A program made the position numbers and the translations under genes. The notes under the pieces were generated by a model, which saw only the letters and a program-made list of their open reading frames with translations, was not told the DNA's origin and did no database searches. Below are positions 24,862 to 33,495 of a stretch of 64,000 bases of DNA, one piece after another. Source of the stretch: Niastella caeni (GTDB lineage Bacteria; Bacteroidota; Bacteroidia; Chitinophagales; Chitinophagaceae); NCBI RefSeq assembly GCF_004834005.1, contig NZ_STFF01000002.1, positions 248,001-312,000 on the forward strand. The letters are read 5' to 3'. Every line of letters starts with the position of its first letter. The first letter of the stretch is position 1.

Positions 24862-26371
24862 GAGCATTATAATCGGCATAGATATAGGCACATCGGGTAC
24901 AAAGGCCATTGCTTTTACCAGCGAGGGGGCAGTTATTGCGAATACGTATGTGTCGTATAACCCGGTCAACAACCCGCCGGGCTATCATGAACTGGACCCT
25001 GAAGTGTTGTTCAATGCCGTTATTACCACCATTGAAAGAACAGCGCAACAGGCAACCAGGTTAGCACGTACTATAACCGGCATTAGTTTCAGCACCGCCA
25101 TGCATAGTTTGATAGCGGTTGACAAAAGCGGCCGGCCGCTTACCCATGTAATTACCTGGGCCGATGCACGCAGCGCTGCTTATGCCGATGCCTTAAAACA
25201 ATCGCCGGTTGGCAGCGACATTTATCGTCATACGGGCACGCCGGTGCACCCTATGTCGCCCCTGTGTAAGCTCATGTGGTTGCGCGATCAGCAGCCTGAA
25301 ATATTCGCCGCTGCGCACAAATTCATTTCCATAAAGGAGTTTATATTTTACCGTTTTTTTAATCAATACCTGGTCGATCATTCTATAGCTTCCGCTACCG
25401 GGTTGTTTGATATTGATAAAAAAACCTGGTATGCTCCCGCGCTGGCAGCAGCGGGCATTACCAGCGATCATTTATCGCAGCCTGTTCCTGCCACGCACGT
25501 AGTAACAGGGCTTAATACAACGTATGCCAAACTGTTAGGTATTACCGGCGATATGCCTTTTGTTATTGGCGCCAGTGACGGCTGTTTGGCCAACCTGGGT
25601 AGCAACGCCACGCAGCCCGGCGACCTCTCCGTTACCATTGGCACCAGCGGTGCGGTACGCATGATAGCCACCAGGCCGGCTTACGATTTACAGGAACGAA
25701 TATTCAATTACATTCTCACCGATGAACTATATGTTTCAGGCGGCGCCATAAACAATGGCGTGGTGTTATTGAAATGGTACGCAGAACATTTTTTACAAAA
25801 GCCGTTTACAAGCGCCGGTGATCTCACGTGGTTTGTAGAACAGGCTGCCCAGGCGCCGGCCGGCGCCGATGGATTGCTCTTTCTGCCTTATTTATTAGGC
25901 GAGCGCGCCCCGGTTTGGGATGCTGCCGCAAAAGGCGTTTTTTTCGGGGTACATGCCGGGCATACCCAAGCGCATTTTATGCGCGCCATTATTGAAGGTA
26001 TCAATTATGCGTTGTACCAGGTGGCCGCTTCGGTGCAGGAAGCAGTAGGGCAGTGGCAGCATATTTATGCCAGTGGTGGTTTTATCAACTCGCCCTTATG
26101 GCTGCAATGGTTAACCGATGTATTTGGAAAGGAAATAAAAGTAATTAACAGTGAAGATGCTTCGGCGGTGGGGGCCGCTTTATTAGGTGGGCAGGCGCTG
26201 GGCTTGTTTACAGACCACAAATCGACTGATTTTTTCCACATTCAACAACAGTATACGCCCGATGCCGCCCTGCATACCCTTTACCAGCGCTACTACAATA
26301 TTTATGCTGGTTTATATAGTAAGTTAAAAGATGATTTTCAAACGTTAAGAAGGCTAAGCGCTGAACGCTGA
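24860..26371 (+). CDS. gntK: Gluconokinase (FGGY family)
   Basis: 503 residues, FGGY kinase length. N-terminal ATPase lobe GIDIGTSGTKAIAF; substrate region FSTAMHSLIAVD with PLTHVITWADARS and GTPVHPMSPLCKLMWL, wording closer to gluconate kinases than to xylulokinases; second lobe SDGCLANLGSNATQPG, TIGTSGAVR and ASGGFINSPLWLQWL. It would phosphorylate gluconate to 6-phosphogluconate, though xylulose remains possible. No gluconate transporter is adjacent. The final residues LSAER and the TGA stop are encoded by a family H repeat arm (GCGCTGAACGCTGAACG). Confidence 0.85.
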   Translation: MSIIIGIDIGTSGTKAIAFTSEGAVIANTYVSYNPVNNPPGYHELDPEVLFNAVITTIERTAQQATRLARTITGISFSTAMHSLIAVDKSGRPLTHVITWADARSAAYADALKQSPVGSDIYRHTGTPVHPMSPLCKLMWLRDQQPEIFAAAHKFISIKEFIFYRFFNQYLVDHSIASATGLFDIDKKTWYAPALAAAGITSDHLSQPVPATHVVTGLNTTYAKLLGITGDMPFVIGASDGCLANLGSNATQPGDLSVTIGTSGAVRMIATRPAYDLQERIFNYILTDELYVSGGAINNGVVLLKWYAEHFLQKPFTSAGDLTWFVEQAAQAPAGADGLLFLPYLLGERAPVWDAAAKGVFFGVHAGHTQAHFMRAIIEGINYALYQVAASVQEAVGQWQHIYASGGFINSPLWLQWLTDVFGKEIKVINSEDASAVGAALLGGQALGLFTDHKSTDFFHIQQQYTPDAALHTLYQRYYNIYAGLYSKLKDDFQTLRRLSAER

Positions 26372-26494
26372 ACGGGGGACGCAAAACGCGGAACGCCAAT
26401 TCCCGAATTTCCGGTTTTTGTAAATCATTCGAACAGAGGAGGGAGCGTTAAGCGTTCAGCGTTAACCCTTGTGCCTTCAGCGTTAAGCATTTAG
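26347..26494. repeat. Family H inverted repeat overlapping the gntK 3' end
   Basis: Left arm 26347-26398 (AGCGCTGAACGCTGAACGGG and on), right arm 26443-26494 (GCGTTAAGCGTTCAGCGTTA and on). The gntK stop is inside the left arm. Loop about 45 nt. Confidence 0.75.
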
Positions 26495-26880
26495 TGTCTT
26501 TAACAATTCCTTTAATTTATACAGCACAACTGGCACTATTTTTTGATCTACCATTAGTGAAAGGTTGCACAACTCTGCCTTTCAACGCTGTGGTTAAGTT
26601 TAAAACAAGTCATCCGCCAGCGGATGATCAAAGCGGGGCTGACCAAAGGTTGGCCCCGCTCTTTTATTGATGGCTGGATGGTTTAATGTATGGATGGCAA
26701 AGTTGCGGATGTTCAGACTGTACTTGAATATTCGTAAAGGGTCAAAACAAACCTAAATGAAAATACCCAGGGAAATATGTCGGCCTCACTTATATAAACT
26801 TGCAACCGTTAAGCCCAAATCATAAGCTGTTAATGGGAATATTTGTAAATTGTCGGGAGACCATCCCTTAATTGACCAGT
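26495..26880. other. Remaining spacer before the DUF1624 gene
   Basis: No gene seen. Contains a TCATCCGCCAGCGGATGA palindrome (26609-26627), a terminator-like hairpin at 26632-26667 and a single family C arm near 26668-26700 (GATGGCTGGATGGTTTAATG). Confidence 0.55.
26632..26667 (+). terminator. Intrinsic terminator in the gntK-DUF1624 spacer
   Basis: AGCGGGGCTGACC-AAA-GGTTGGCCCCGCT stem with CTTTTATT tail. The same GGGGCTGACC...GGTTAGCCC wording recurs at 45168-45190. Confidence 0.8.
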
Positions 26881-28068
26881 ATGAACGAACTAACTGCAGT
26901 AAAAAAGCGGGTACAATCTATTGATATCCTGCGCGGCATTGTAATGATCATTATGGCCCTTGATCACGTACGTGATTACTTTCATAATGGCGCTTTTCAG
27001 GCCGACCCGCTCGACCCGGCTACTACCACGCCCATATTATATTTTACCCGTTGGATCACGCATTTTTGCGCGCCCACATTTGTATTCCTGGCCGGCACTT
27101 CCGCCTATTTGATCGGATTAAGAAAACCAAAAGCTGACCTGAGCAGCTTTTTAATGAAGCGGGGCCTGTGGCTCATATTTATAGAAGCCGTTGTAATTAC
27201 ACTGGCATGGACCTTTAACCCCCTGTATAATGCCATTATTTTTCAGGTTATATGGGCAATAGGTATTAGCATGGTATTGCTGGGATTAGCGGTGCGGTTG
27301 CCCTATGGGGTTATTTTCACCATAGGTGCGCTGATTGTGCTGGGGCATAATCTGCTCGACTATCCCGAAGCAGCCCGTAATCAGAATGTACCATTTATTT
27401 GGGACCTGTTGCATAATGGCCGGTTCGATACATACACGTTTGCCCCCAACCGGGTGTTAATTATAGCTTATGCTTTTTTACCCTGGACGGGTATTATGTT
27501 CATGGGGTATTGCGCCGGAAAATTATTCGCGCCTACTGTAGATTCAATCAAACGGCAAAAAACACTGTTTATAATTGGCACCGGTTTAATTGTATTGTTT
27601 GTGGTGTTGCGATTGTTGAATGAATATGGCAATCCATTTCCCTGGACAGAACAAAAAAGCGGCCTGGCTACTTTGGGAGCGTTCATGAATATACAGAAGT
27701 ACCCGCCATCATTGATGTACGCCTGCATTACCCTGGGACCGGCGCTCATTGTGCTGGCCCTGCTGGAAAATGTACAGAACCGGTTTACGGAGTTTGCAAA
27801 GATCTTTGGCCGCGTGCCTTTCTTCTATTATGTGCTCCATATTTACCTCATACACCTGTTGACCGTCATCGCTTTTTTTATAGAAGGTTATGGCACGAAG
27901 GATATTGTTGGCCAAACGCCCTTCTTATTCCGCCCGGTGCAATTTGGTTACGATCTCTGGGCGGTGTATCTCATCTGGATAGTGGTGATCCTGGCTTTGT
28001 ATCCGCTGTGTAAATGGTATAATAAATATAAAGCCACGCACACGCAGTGGTGGTTGAGTTATTTGTAA
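26881..28068 (+). CDS. DUF1624 / HGSNAT-like membrane protein
   Basis: 395 residues from ATG 26881 (a TTG three codons earlier is less likely). About ten membrane helices. N-terminal signature RVQSIDILRGIVMIIMALDH followed by VRDYFH, with a conserved His-Asp in the first helix pair, marks the DUF1624 / heparan-alpha-glucosaminide acetyltransferase catalytic family. Later THFCAPTFVFLAGTSAYL and PFFYYVLHIYLIHLL (conserved His) support it. Proteins of this group are thought to transfer acetyl groups across the membrane to sugars. Substrate unknown; no glycan operon adjoins. Confidence 0.82.
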   Translation: MNELTAVKKRVQSIDILRGIVMIIMALDHVRDYFHNGAFQADPLDPATTTPILYFTRWITHFCAPTFVFLAGTSAYLIGLRKPKADLSSFLMKRGLWLIFIEAVVITLAWTFNPLYNAIIFQVIWAIGISMVLLGLAVRLPYGVIFTIGALIVLGHNLLDYPEAARNQNVPFIWDLLHNGRFDTYTFAPNRVLIIAYAFLPWTGIMFMGYCAGKLFAPTVDSIKRQKTLFIIGTGLIVLFVVLRLLNEYGNPFPWTEQKSGLATLGAFMNIQKYPPSLMYACITLGPALIVLALLENVQNRFTEFAKIFGRVPFFYYVLHIYLIHLLTVIAFFIEGYGTKDIVGQTPFLFRPVQFGYDLWAVYLIWIVVILALYPLCKWYNKYKATHTQWWLSYL

Positions 28069-28188
28069 ATAGCGAGTAGTAAGTAGCTAGTAGCTAGTGG
28101 GGCTTCAATTTTGAAGTTCACTACTGATCCATAGCCTCGCGAGCCTTTCTGTATTTGCCTACTCGCCACTTGCCATTCATTACTAGCT
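28069..28188. repeat. Family F inverted repeat filling a convergent junction
   Basis: Left arm 28069-28103 (AGCGAGTAGTAAGTAGCTAG and on), right arm 28158-28188 (CCTACTCGCCACTTGCCATT and on). It occupies the whole 121-nt interval between the DUF1624 and mutS stop codons. No T-tract. Confidence 0.8.
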
Positions 28189-28189
28189 T

Positions 28190-30808
28190 TTACTTTATCA
28201 ACCCCTTGATCTCATTCAACTTCATTAAAGCCTCCACCGGTGTTAACCGGTTGATGTCTATATCCTGTAGCATCTTACGAATGTCATCAAAGGTTTCACT
28301 ATGGGCATCGAAAATAGAGAGCTGTACTTTTTGGGTGGCAATTTGTTTAACCTGTTCGGTCAGTTTATTTTGTGCGTTGCCCGCAGATGGGTCTTCGTGC
28401 TTTTTTTCGAGCAGCTTTAATATTTCATTGGCCCTATCGATGAGGGCAGGCGGCATGCCGGCCATTTTAGCCACATGAATACCAAAACTGTGCGTACTGC
28501 CGCCGGGCGCCAGTTTGCGCAGGAAGATGATCTTATTGCCTACTTCTTTATTGGTGATGTGATAGTTCTTTATGCGGGCCAGTTTGTTCTCCAATTCATT
28601 CAACTCGTGGTAATGGGTGGCGAACAGGGTTTTGGGTGCGTACGGCGACTGATGCAGGTACTCTGCAATGCTCCACGCTATGGAAATACCATCATAGGTT
28701 GAAGTGCCGCGACCAATTTCATCCAACAGGATCAAACTGCGCGAAGAAATATTATTGATGATGCTGGCCGTTTCATTCATCTCTACCATGAAGGTAGATT
28801 CGCCGCCGCTCAAATTATCGGAAGCGCCTACCCGCGTAAATATTTTATCGGTGAGCGGAATGCGGGCTGCCGTAGCCGGCACAAAACTTCCCATATGCGC
28901 CATCAGCGTAATCAACGCGGTTTGACGTAATATGGCACTTTTACCGCTCATGTTCGGTCCGGTAAGGATAATCACCTGCTGCGTGGCCGGCTCCAAAAAA
29001 ACATCATTGGCGATATACGGTTCGCCCACCGGCAAATTACGCTCTATTACGGGGTGACGGCTTTCTTTCAGGTCAAGCACCCCTTCCTCGTGCAGCTCAG
29101 GTTTTTTATAATTAAAGTGCAGGGCATTGTGCGCAAAACACAACAGGCAATCCAGGATGGCTAATACATTGCCATTAACCTGCATGGGCGCAATGTAATC
29201 CTGCAATTCGAGCAATAACTTTTCATAGATGTCCAGTTCTATGGCCTGTATTTTATCTTCCGCGCCGGTTATCTTTTCTTCATATTCCTTTAGCTCTGCC
29301 GTGATGTACCTTTCTGCATTGGCCAGCGTTTGCTTGCGCATCCATTCAGCCGGCACTTTGCTCTTATGCGAATTGGTTACTTCGAGGTAATAACCGAATA
29401 CATTGTTGAAGCCGATCTTTAAAGAAGAAATGCCCGTTTTTTCCGCTTCCTTTTGTTGCAGTTGCACCAGGTATTCCTTACCACCGCTGGCAATGTGCCG
29501 CAGTTCATCCAGTTCGGCGTGAATGCCGCTTTGAATGGCGCCGCCCTTGTTCACTGCGGCCGGCGGGTTATCAATAATTTCTTTGGTGATCTTTTCTTCA
29601 ATGTACCGGCAACCATTCAGCGAATCTGCCAGGCGCTTCAAGTATTCGTTGGCTGCATTGCTGCATATTTGTTTAACTTCTTCAATATGCCGTAAACCTC
29701 TTGCAATTTGCAATACTTCCCGCGGGTTGATCTTCTTTAACGGGATCTTGCTCACCAGGCGTTCAATATCACCGCATTGCTTAATATGCTGTATCAGTTT
29801 CGAACGCAGGTCAACATCCTTGATAAAAAATTCAACCAGTTCCAATCGCTCATTGATGCGGTTGAGATCTTTTAAGGGCAGTAAGATCCAGCGTTTCAGC
29901 AAACGGGCGCCCATAGGCGATACCGTGTTGTCGAGCACCTTGTGCAAATTGTTACCATCGCCATTACCCGTACTGATCAACTCCAGGTTGCGAATGGTAA
30001 AACGGTCCATCCACAGGTAATCGTCGCGATCAATGCGCTGGATAGACGTAATATGTTGCAGGTTGGGATGTTCGGTATCTTTCAGGTAATGCAGTACCGC
30101 GCCGGCGGCCACAATGCCGTGGTGCAGCGCTTCTACCCCAAACCCTTTTAAGGAATGCGTATTGAAATGTTTCAGCAGGCTTTCGGTAGCATATGCTTCA
30201 TCGAAGATCCAGCTTTCCATCGTGTACGTATAGAAGCGGGAACCGAATACTTCTTTGAAATGCTTTTGAAAGCTGCGCTGAAAGATCACTTCAGCGGGCT
30301 TCAGCGTTTGCAGTAATTTATCGATGTATTCCGAATTGCCTTCGGCCACAAAGAACTCACCGGTAGAAATATCAAGAAAGGCAATGCCGGCATAGTCTTC
30401 AGTGAAATGAATACCCGCCAGAAAGTTATTGCTGTTATGCTCCAGCATTTTATCGTTGGTAGCCACCCCGGGTGTTACCAGTTCCGTTACCCCGCGTTTC
30501 ACAATACCTTTCGCAGCTTTGGGATCTTCGAGCTGGTCGCAGATGGCTACGCGATAGCCGGCCCGCACCAGTTTGTGCAGGTAGGTATCGAGCGCATGGT
30601 GGGGAAACCCCGCCAGTTCGCTGCTGAAAGCTGCGCCATTATTCCGTTTGGTAAGGGTAATGCCCAACACCTGCGAAGCAATGACGGCGTCCTCGCCAAA
30701 AGTTTCGTAAAAATCACCTACTCTGAACAACAATACCGCATCGGGATATCTTTGTTTGATGGCCCGGTGCTGCTGCATTAAAGGAGTTTCTGTAGTGGCT
30801 TTCGACAT
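28190..30808 (-). CDS. mutS: DNA mismatch repair protein MutS
   Basis: 872 residues from the ATG at 30808; a TTG three codons upstream overlaps the promoter box. Domain I with the mismatch-reading FYETF motif (LLFRVGDFYETFGEDA); connector, lever and clamp domains; ATPase with Walker A GPNMSGKSA (about 612-620), the ESTFMVEM signature, Walker B LILLDEIGRGTSTYDG and FATHYHELNEL; C-terminal helix-turn-helix. It recognises mispairs and small loops and recruits MutL (not in the window). Full length, no missing residue seen. Divergent from an SpoU methyltransferase. Confidence 0.98.
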   Translation of the reverse strand: MSKATTETPLMQQHRAIKQRYPDAVLLFRVGDFYETFGEDAVIASQVLGITLTKRNNGAAFSSELAGFPHHALDTYLHKLVRAGYRVAICDQLEDPKAAKGIVKRGVTELVTPGVATNDKMLEHNSNNFLAGIHFTEDYAGIAFLDISTGEFFVAEGNSEYIDKLLQTLKPAEVIFQRSFQKHFKEVFGSRFYTYTMESWIFDEAYATESLLKHFNTHSLKGFGVEALHHGIVAAGAVLHYLKDTEHPNLQHITSIQRIDRDDYLWMDRFTIRNLELISTGNGDGNNLHKVLDNTVSPMGARLLKRWILLPLKDLNRINERLELVEFFIKDVDLRSKLIQHIKQCGDIERLVSKIPLKKINPREVLQIARGLRHIEEVKQICSNAANEYLKRLADSLNGCRYIEEKITKEIIDNPPAAVNKGGAIQSGIHAELDELRHIASGGKEYLVQLQQKEAEKTGISSLKIGFNNVFGYYLEVTNSHKSKVPAEWMRKQTLANAERYITAELKEYEEKITGAEDKIQAIELDIYEKLLLELQDYIAPMQVNGNVLAILDCLLCFAHNALHFNYKKPELHEEGVLDLKESRHPVIERNLPVGEPYIANDVFLEPATQQVIILTGPNMSGKSAILRQTALITLMAHMGSFVPATAARIPLTDKIFTRVGASDNLSGGESTFMVEMNETASIINNISSRSLILLDEIGRGTSTYDGISIAWSIAEYLHQSPYAPKTLFATHYHELNELENKLARIKNYHITNKEVGNKIIFLRKLAPGGSTHSFGIHVAKMAGMPPALIDRANEILKLLEKKHEDPSAGNAQNKLTEQVKQIATQKVQLSIFDAHSETFDDIRKMLQDIDINRLTPVEALMKLNEIKGLIK

Positions 30809-30814
30809 GGTGGG

Positions 30815-30822
30815 CAAATATA
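30815..30822 (-). promoter_or_regulatory. TAnnTTTG -7 box for mutS (near-leaderless)
   Basis: Minus-strand TATATTTG, perfect match, last base 7 nt before the mutS ATG. The transcript would start within a base or two of the start codon. Confidence 0.6.
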
Positions 30823-30891
30823 AAAGGTTTGACAGGGGATAAAAAAAGCAGGGTTGGGGATGTGGAGAAATTGGGGAAGAAAAGAAGGATT

Positions 30892-30992
30892 GCTGATTTT
30901 GGGATTTAGCGATTTTGAGATTTGCTCCTGGTTAAATTTTCCGATAGATCGCCACATCCCGAGATCTCAAAATCCCGAAATCTCTAAATTTC
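30892..30992. repeat. Family A inverted repeat in the mutS-trmH divergent spacer
   Basis: Left arm 30892-30926 (GCTGATTTTGGGATTTAGCG and on), right arm 30955-30992 (CATCCCGAGATCTCAAAATC and on), loop about 28 nt. It ends 7 nt before the -7 box of the methyltransferase gene, where a -33 element would have to overlap the right arm. Confidence 0.75.
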
Positions 30993-30998
30993 TTACTT

Positions 30999-31006
30999 TA
31001 CCTTTG
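30999..31006 (+). promoter_or_regulatory. TAnnTTTG -7 box for the SpoU methyltransferase
   Basis: TACCTTTG, perfect match, 5 nt before the ATG at 31011. Either the mRNA is leaderless or the true start is the in-frame ATG at 31026. Confidence 0.6.
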
Positions 31007-31010
31007 CCCG

Positions 31011-31550
31011 ATGCGCAAACTGAGCATGGATGAGCTGAACCGCAAATCGGTTCATGAATTTAAGGAAGCCGAAAAAATGCCCGTTGTAGTGGTGCTGGAT
31101 AATATCCGCAGCATGCATAACGTGGGTAGTGTATTTCGTACAGCGGATGCTTTTTTGTTACGCGGCATTTACCTGTGCGGGTATACACCGCAACCGCCGC
31201 ACCGGGATATTCACAAGACTGCGCTGGGCGCTACTGAAACGGTGGAGTGGAAATATGCAGAGACCACCGTGGAAGCCGTACAACGGCTGAAAGCGGATGG
31301 CTACAAAATATACGCTGTAGAACAGGTACGAAACAGCATTCCGTTACATCAGTTTGATATGAACCAAAATTCGGCAGTAGCTGTTGTATTTGGCAATGAA
31401 GTAAGCGGGGTAGAAGAGGAGGTGATAAAGCTGTGTGATGGCTGCATTGAAATTCCACAACTGGGTATGAAACATTCCCTGAACATTTCTGTAGCGGCGG
31501 GCATCGTGTTGTGGGAACTGGTAAGAAATAAAATATCGAATAATGAATAA
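31011..31550 (+). CDS. SpoU/TrmH-family RNA 2'-O-methyltransferase
   Basis: 179 residues. Three SPOUT motifs are intact: NIRSMHNVGSVFRTADAF (motif 1, about 34-51), AVVFGNEVSGV (motif 2) and IPQLGMKHSLNISVAAGIVL (motif 3), which form the trefoil knot that binds SAM. The N-terminal extension is short and lacks the substrate domain of RlmB, so it may act on tRNA, but the target nucleotide cannot be read. The start is uncertain (31011 or 31026) because the promoter ends 5 nt before the first ATG. The C-terminal ISNNE and stop come from a family E repeat arm. Confidence 0.9.
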   Translation: MRKLSMDELNRKSVHEFKEAEKMPVVVVLDNIRSMHNVGSVFRTADAFLLRGIYLCGYTPQPPHRDIHKTALGATETVEWKYAETTVEAVQRLKADGYKIYAVEQVRNSIPLHQFDMNQNSAVAVVFGNEVSGVEEEVIKLCDGCIEIPQLGMKHSLNISVAAGIVLWELVRNKISNNE

Positions 31551-31690
31551 CGAATATCGAATGTTGAAGTGTATTTCCCTTCGGCATTCAACATTGGATA
31601 CCTGCCTGCCGGCAGGCAGGTTCAATATTCAACATTCTTCAGGATCCTCTTCGACATTCAACATTGGAAATTCAATATTCAATATTTATA
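31531..31690. repeat. Family E repeat cluster overlapping the methyltransferase 3' end
   Basis: Left words AATATCGAATAATGAATAACG lead from inside the gene; then TTCAACATT and TTCAATATTC words in the reverse sense up to the ubiA start at 31692. Nested within is the perfect 20-nt palindrome CCTGCCTGCCGGCAGGCAGG (31601-31620). Confidence 0.8.
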
Positions 31691-31691
31691 A

Positions 31692-32630
31692 ATGACAACC
31701 GTAAAGAAATACCTGAGCCTGATCAAATTCTCACACACCATTTTTGCGATGCCCTTTGCATTGATCGGGTTTGTAATAGCCCTGATGCGCGCGGGCGAAA
31801 AGGTGGAGCCTTATACCGTGCAACCCATGCCCAATGTGGTAATTAATGAAAGTATTTATTTACATCTGTATTCAACCAAGGACCTGCTTATAAAGTTAGC
31901 GTTAGTGATCGCCTGTATGATCTTCGCGCGCAGCGCCGCCATGGCTTTCAACCGCTACCTCGATCGCAGTTTTGATGCGCAAAACCCAAGAACCGCCATC
32001 CGGGAAATTCCTGCCGGAATTTTAAAGGCAAACAATGTATTGTGGTTCACCATTATCTGCAGTGTGTTGTTTGTAGTGTGCACCTGGTTCATCAACCGCA
32101 TTTGTTTCTTTTTATCGCCGGTAGCGTTATTTGTGATCTTGTTTTACAGCTATACAAAACGGTTCACACCCCTGTGTCATCTTGTGCTTGGACTGGGGTT
32201 ATCTCTGGCGCCTATCGGAGCCTACCTGGCGGTGACCGGTGCGTTTGCCTTGCTGCCTATTCTGTTCTCCCTCACCGTTATTTTTTGGGTGAGCGGGTTC
32301 GATATCATTTATGCATTGCAGGATGAAGAGTTCGACAAATCGAAACAATTATATTCCATTCCCGCCTGGCTGGGAAAAGCAAAAGGGTTGCGCGTGTCGG
32401 AATTGTTGCACGTGTTAAGTGCTGTGTGTGTAATTGCAGCCGGCCTGCTGGGGCATTTTCATTGGTGGTATTGGATAGGCGTAGGCATATTTGTAAGCAT
32501 GTTGTTGTACCAGCATTCCATTGTAAAACCAACCGATCTGCGCCGGGTGAACCTGGCCTTTATGACGGCCAATGGTATTGCGAGTGTTGTTTTTGCGGTG
32601 TTTGTGATTACTGATTTGCTGATTGGATAA
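31692..32630 (+). CDS. UbiA-family prenyltransferase
   Basis: 312 residues, eight or nine helices. First Asp-rich motif N87-x3-D91-x3-D95 in FNRYLDRSFDAQNPRT; second in DIIYALQDEEFDKSK (about 209-223), both needed to bind Mg and prenyl diphosphate. It attaches a polyprenyl chain to an aromatic acid. Since Bacteroidota make menaquinone, it may be the 4-hydroxybenzoate/futalosine-pathway type (MqnP) or a UbiA-like enzyme rather than MenA; no other quinone gene adjoins. ORF starts 2 nt after a family E repeat. Confidence 0.88.
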   Translation: MTTVKKYLSLIKFSHTIFAMPFALIGFVIALMRAGEKVEPYTVQPMPNVVINESIYLHLYSTKDLLIKLALVIACMIFARSAAMAFNRYLDRSFDAQNPRTAIREIPAGILKANNVLWFTIICSVLFVVCTWFINRICFFLSPVALFVILFYSYTKRFTPLCHLVLGLGLSLAPIGAYLAVTGAFALLPILFSLTVIFWVSGFDIIYALQDEEFDKSKQLYSIPAWLGKAKGLRVSELLHVLSAVCVIAAGLLGHFHWWYWIGVGIFVSMLLYQHSIVKPTDLRRVNLAFMTANGIASVVFAVFVITDLLIG

Positions 32631-32631
32631 A

Positions 32632-32720
32632 GAAAGGCAAGGCATAAAGGCAACGAGGCAAAAGGCATAAAGGCAACGAGGCATAAAGGCAACGAGGCAT
32701 AAAGGCATAAAGGCAACGAG
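32632..32720. repeat. Family K tandem words
   Basis: Alternating GGCATAAA and GGCAACGA octads, about eleven units, starting right after the UbiA-like gene stop. Direct orientation only; no inverted partner seen. Confidence 0.75.
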
Positions 32721-32743
32721 GCTGAAGATAGTAGCGAATTTAA

Positions 32744-32853
32744 AAAACCACAAACCACAAACCACAAACCACAAACCACAAACCACAAACCACAAACCAC
32801 AAACCACAAACCACAAACCACAAACCACAAACCACAAACCACAAACCACAAAC
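32744..32853. repeat. Perfect CAAACCA heptamer tandem array (14 units)
   Basis: Units run without mismatch from 32751 to 32848, with partial units at both ends. This is the uninterrupted form of the family D word seen inverted elsewhere. It ends 36 nt before the ruvX ATG. Being a perfect microsatellite it should vary in copy number by slippage. Confidence 0.95.
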
Positions 32854-32888
32854 TGACTCCTAAAACCTCTGTACTTACAAAAAAACGA

Positions 32889-33302
32889 ATGGCACGTATA
32901 TTATCAATAGACTATGGTTTAAAACGAACCGGATTGGCCGTTACCGATCCCCTGCAGATCATTGCAACGGGATTAACAACGGTAGAAACGCCCAAGCTGA
33001 TCCCTTTTTTGAAAGAATATTTCGCGAAGGAACCCGTGGAACTGATCATTATGGGCGAACCGAAAAACTGGGATGAATCTGATACGCATGCCACACCGCT
33101 GGTAAAGAAGGCGGTGGAGAAACTGAAAAAAGAATTTCCCGCTATGCCCATTAAGATGGTCGATGAACGCTACACATCCAAACTGGCATCGCAGGCTATG
33201 ATTGAAATGGGACTGAAAAAAAAGCAGCGTCAGAACAAGGCCCTGGTCGACGAAATTGCCGCTACTATTATGCTGCAGGAATATTTACGTATTAATAGTT
33301 GA
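32889..33302 (+). CDS. ruvX: Putative pre-16S rRNA nuclease / Holliday junction resolvase-like YqgF
   Basis: 137 residues, RNase H-fold. N-terminal ILSIDYGLKRTGLAVTD gives the first catalytic Asp; IIMGEPKNWDESDT and VDERYTSKLASQAM, then NKALVDEIAATIMLQEYL complete the acidic set. The family matures the 5' end of 16S rRNA in E. coli; the resolvase label is older. The leader carries the CAAACCA array. The deformylase gene follows after a family G element, so it may be separately transcribed. Confidence 0.92.
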   Translation: MARILSIDYGLKRTGLAVTDPLQIIATGLTTVETPKLIPFLKEYFAKEPVELIIMGEPKNWDESDTHATPLVKKAVEKLKKEFPAMPIKMVDERYTSKLASQAMIEMGLKKKQRQNKALVDEIAATIMLQEYLRINS

Positions 33303-33342
33303 TTATCAACAAGAAGTAGGCGGGTTGATAGAGGAATGGCAA

Positions 33343-33432
33343 AGTTACCGGTTACCGGGGCCCGGTTGCCAGGACTTTTATTTCAGATAGCTGATTATAC
33401 TTCGCTTTCCCGGAAACCGGTAACCAGTTACA
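33343..33432. repeat. Family G inverted repeat before def
   Basis: Left arm 33343-33371 (GTTACCGGTTACCGGGGCCC and on), right arm 33406-33432 (CCCGGAAACCGGTAACCAG). Loop about 35 nt. Ends about 27 nt upstream of the def -7 box. Confidence 0.75.
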
Positions 33433-33458
33433 GCTTTTACCCACTCGCATTTTTCAAG

Positions 33459-33466
33459 TAACTTTG
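33459..33466 (+). promoter_or_regulatory. TAnnTTTG -7 box for def
   Basis: TAACTTTG, perfect match, 30 nt before the def ATG. Confidence 0.6.
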
Positions 33467-33495
33467 CAAACTCAATACAAAACAACAGTTAAATA

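Noticed and set aside
32415..32851. Two minus-strand frames encoding repeated VVCGLWF peptides, followed by other residues
   Set aside because: They are translations of the CAAACCA microsatellite and the K words, antisense to the UbiA-like gene; a repeat of length 7 leaves all frames open without coding selection.
32744..32853. CRISPR-like array
   Set aside because: The units are contiguous 7-mers with no spacers, and no cas gene lies near.
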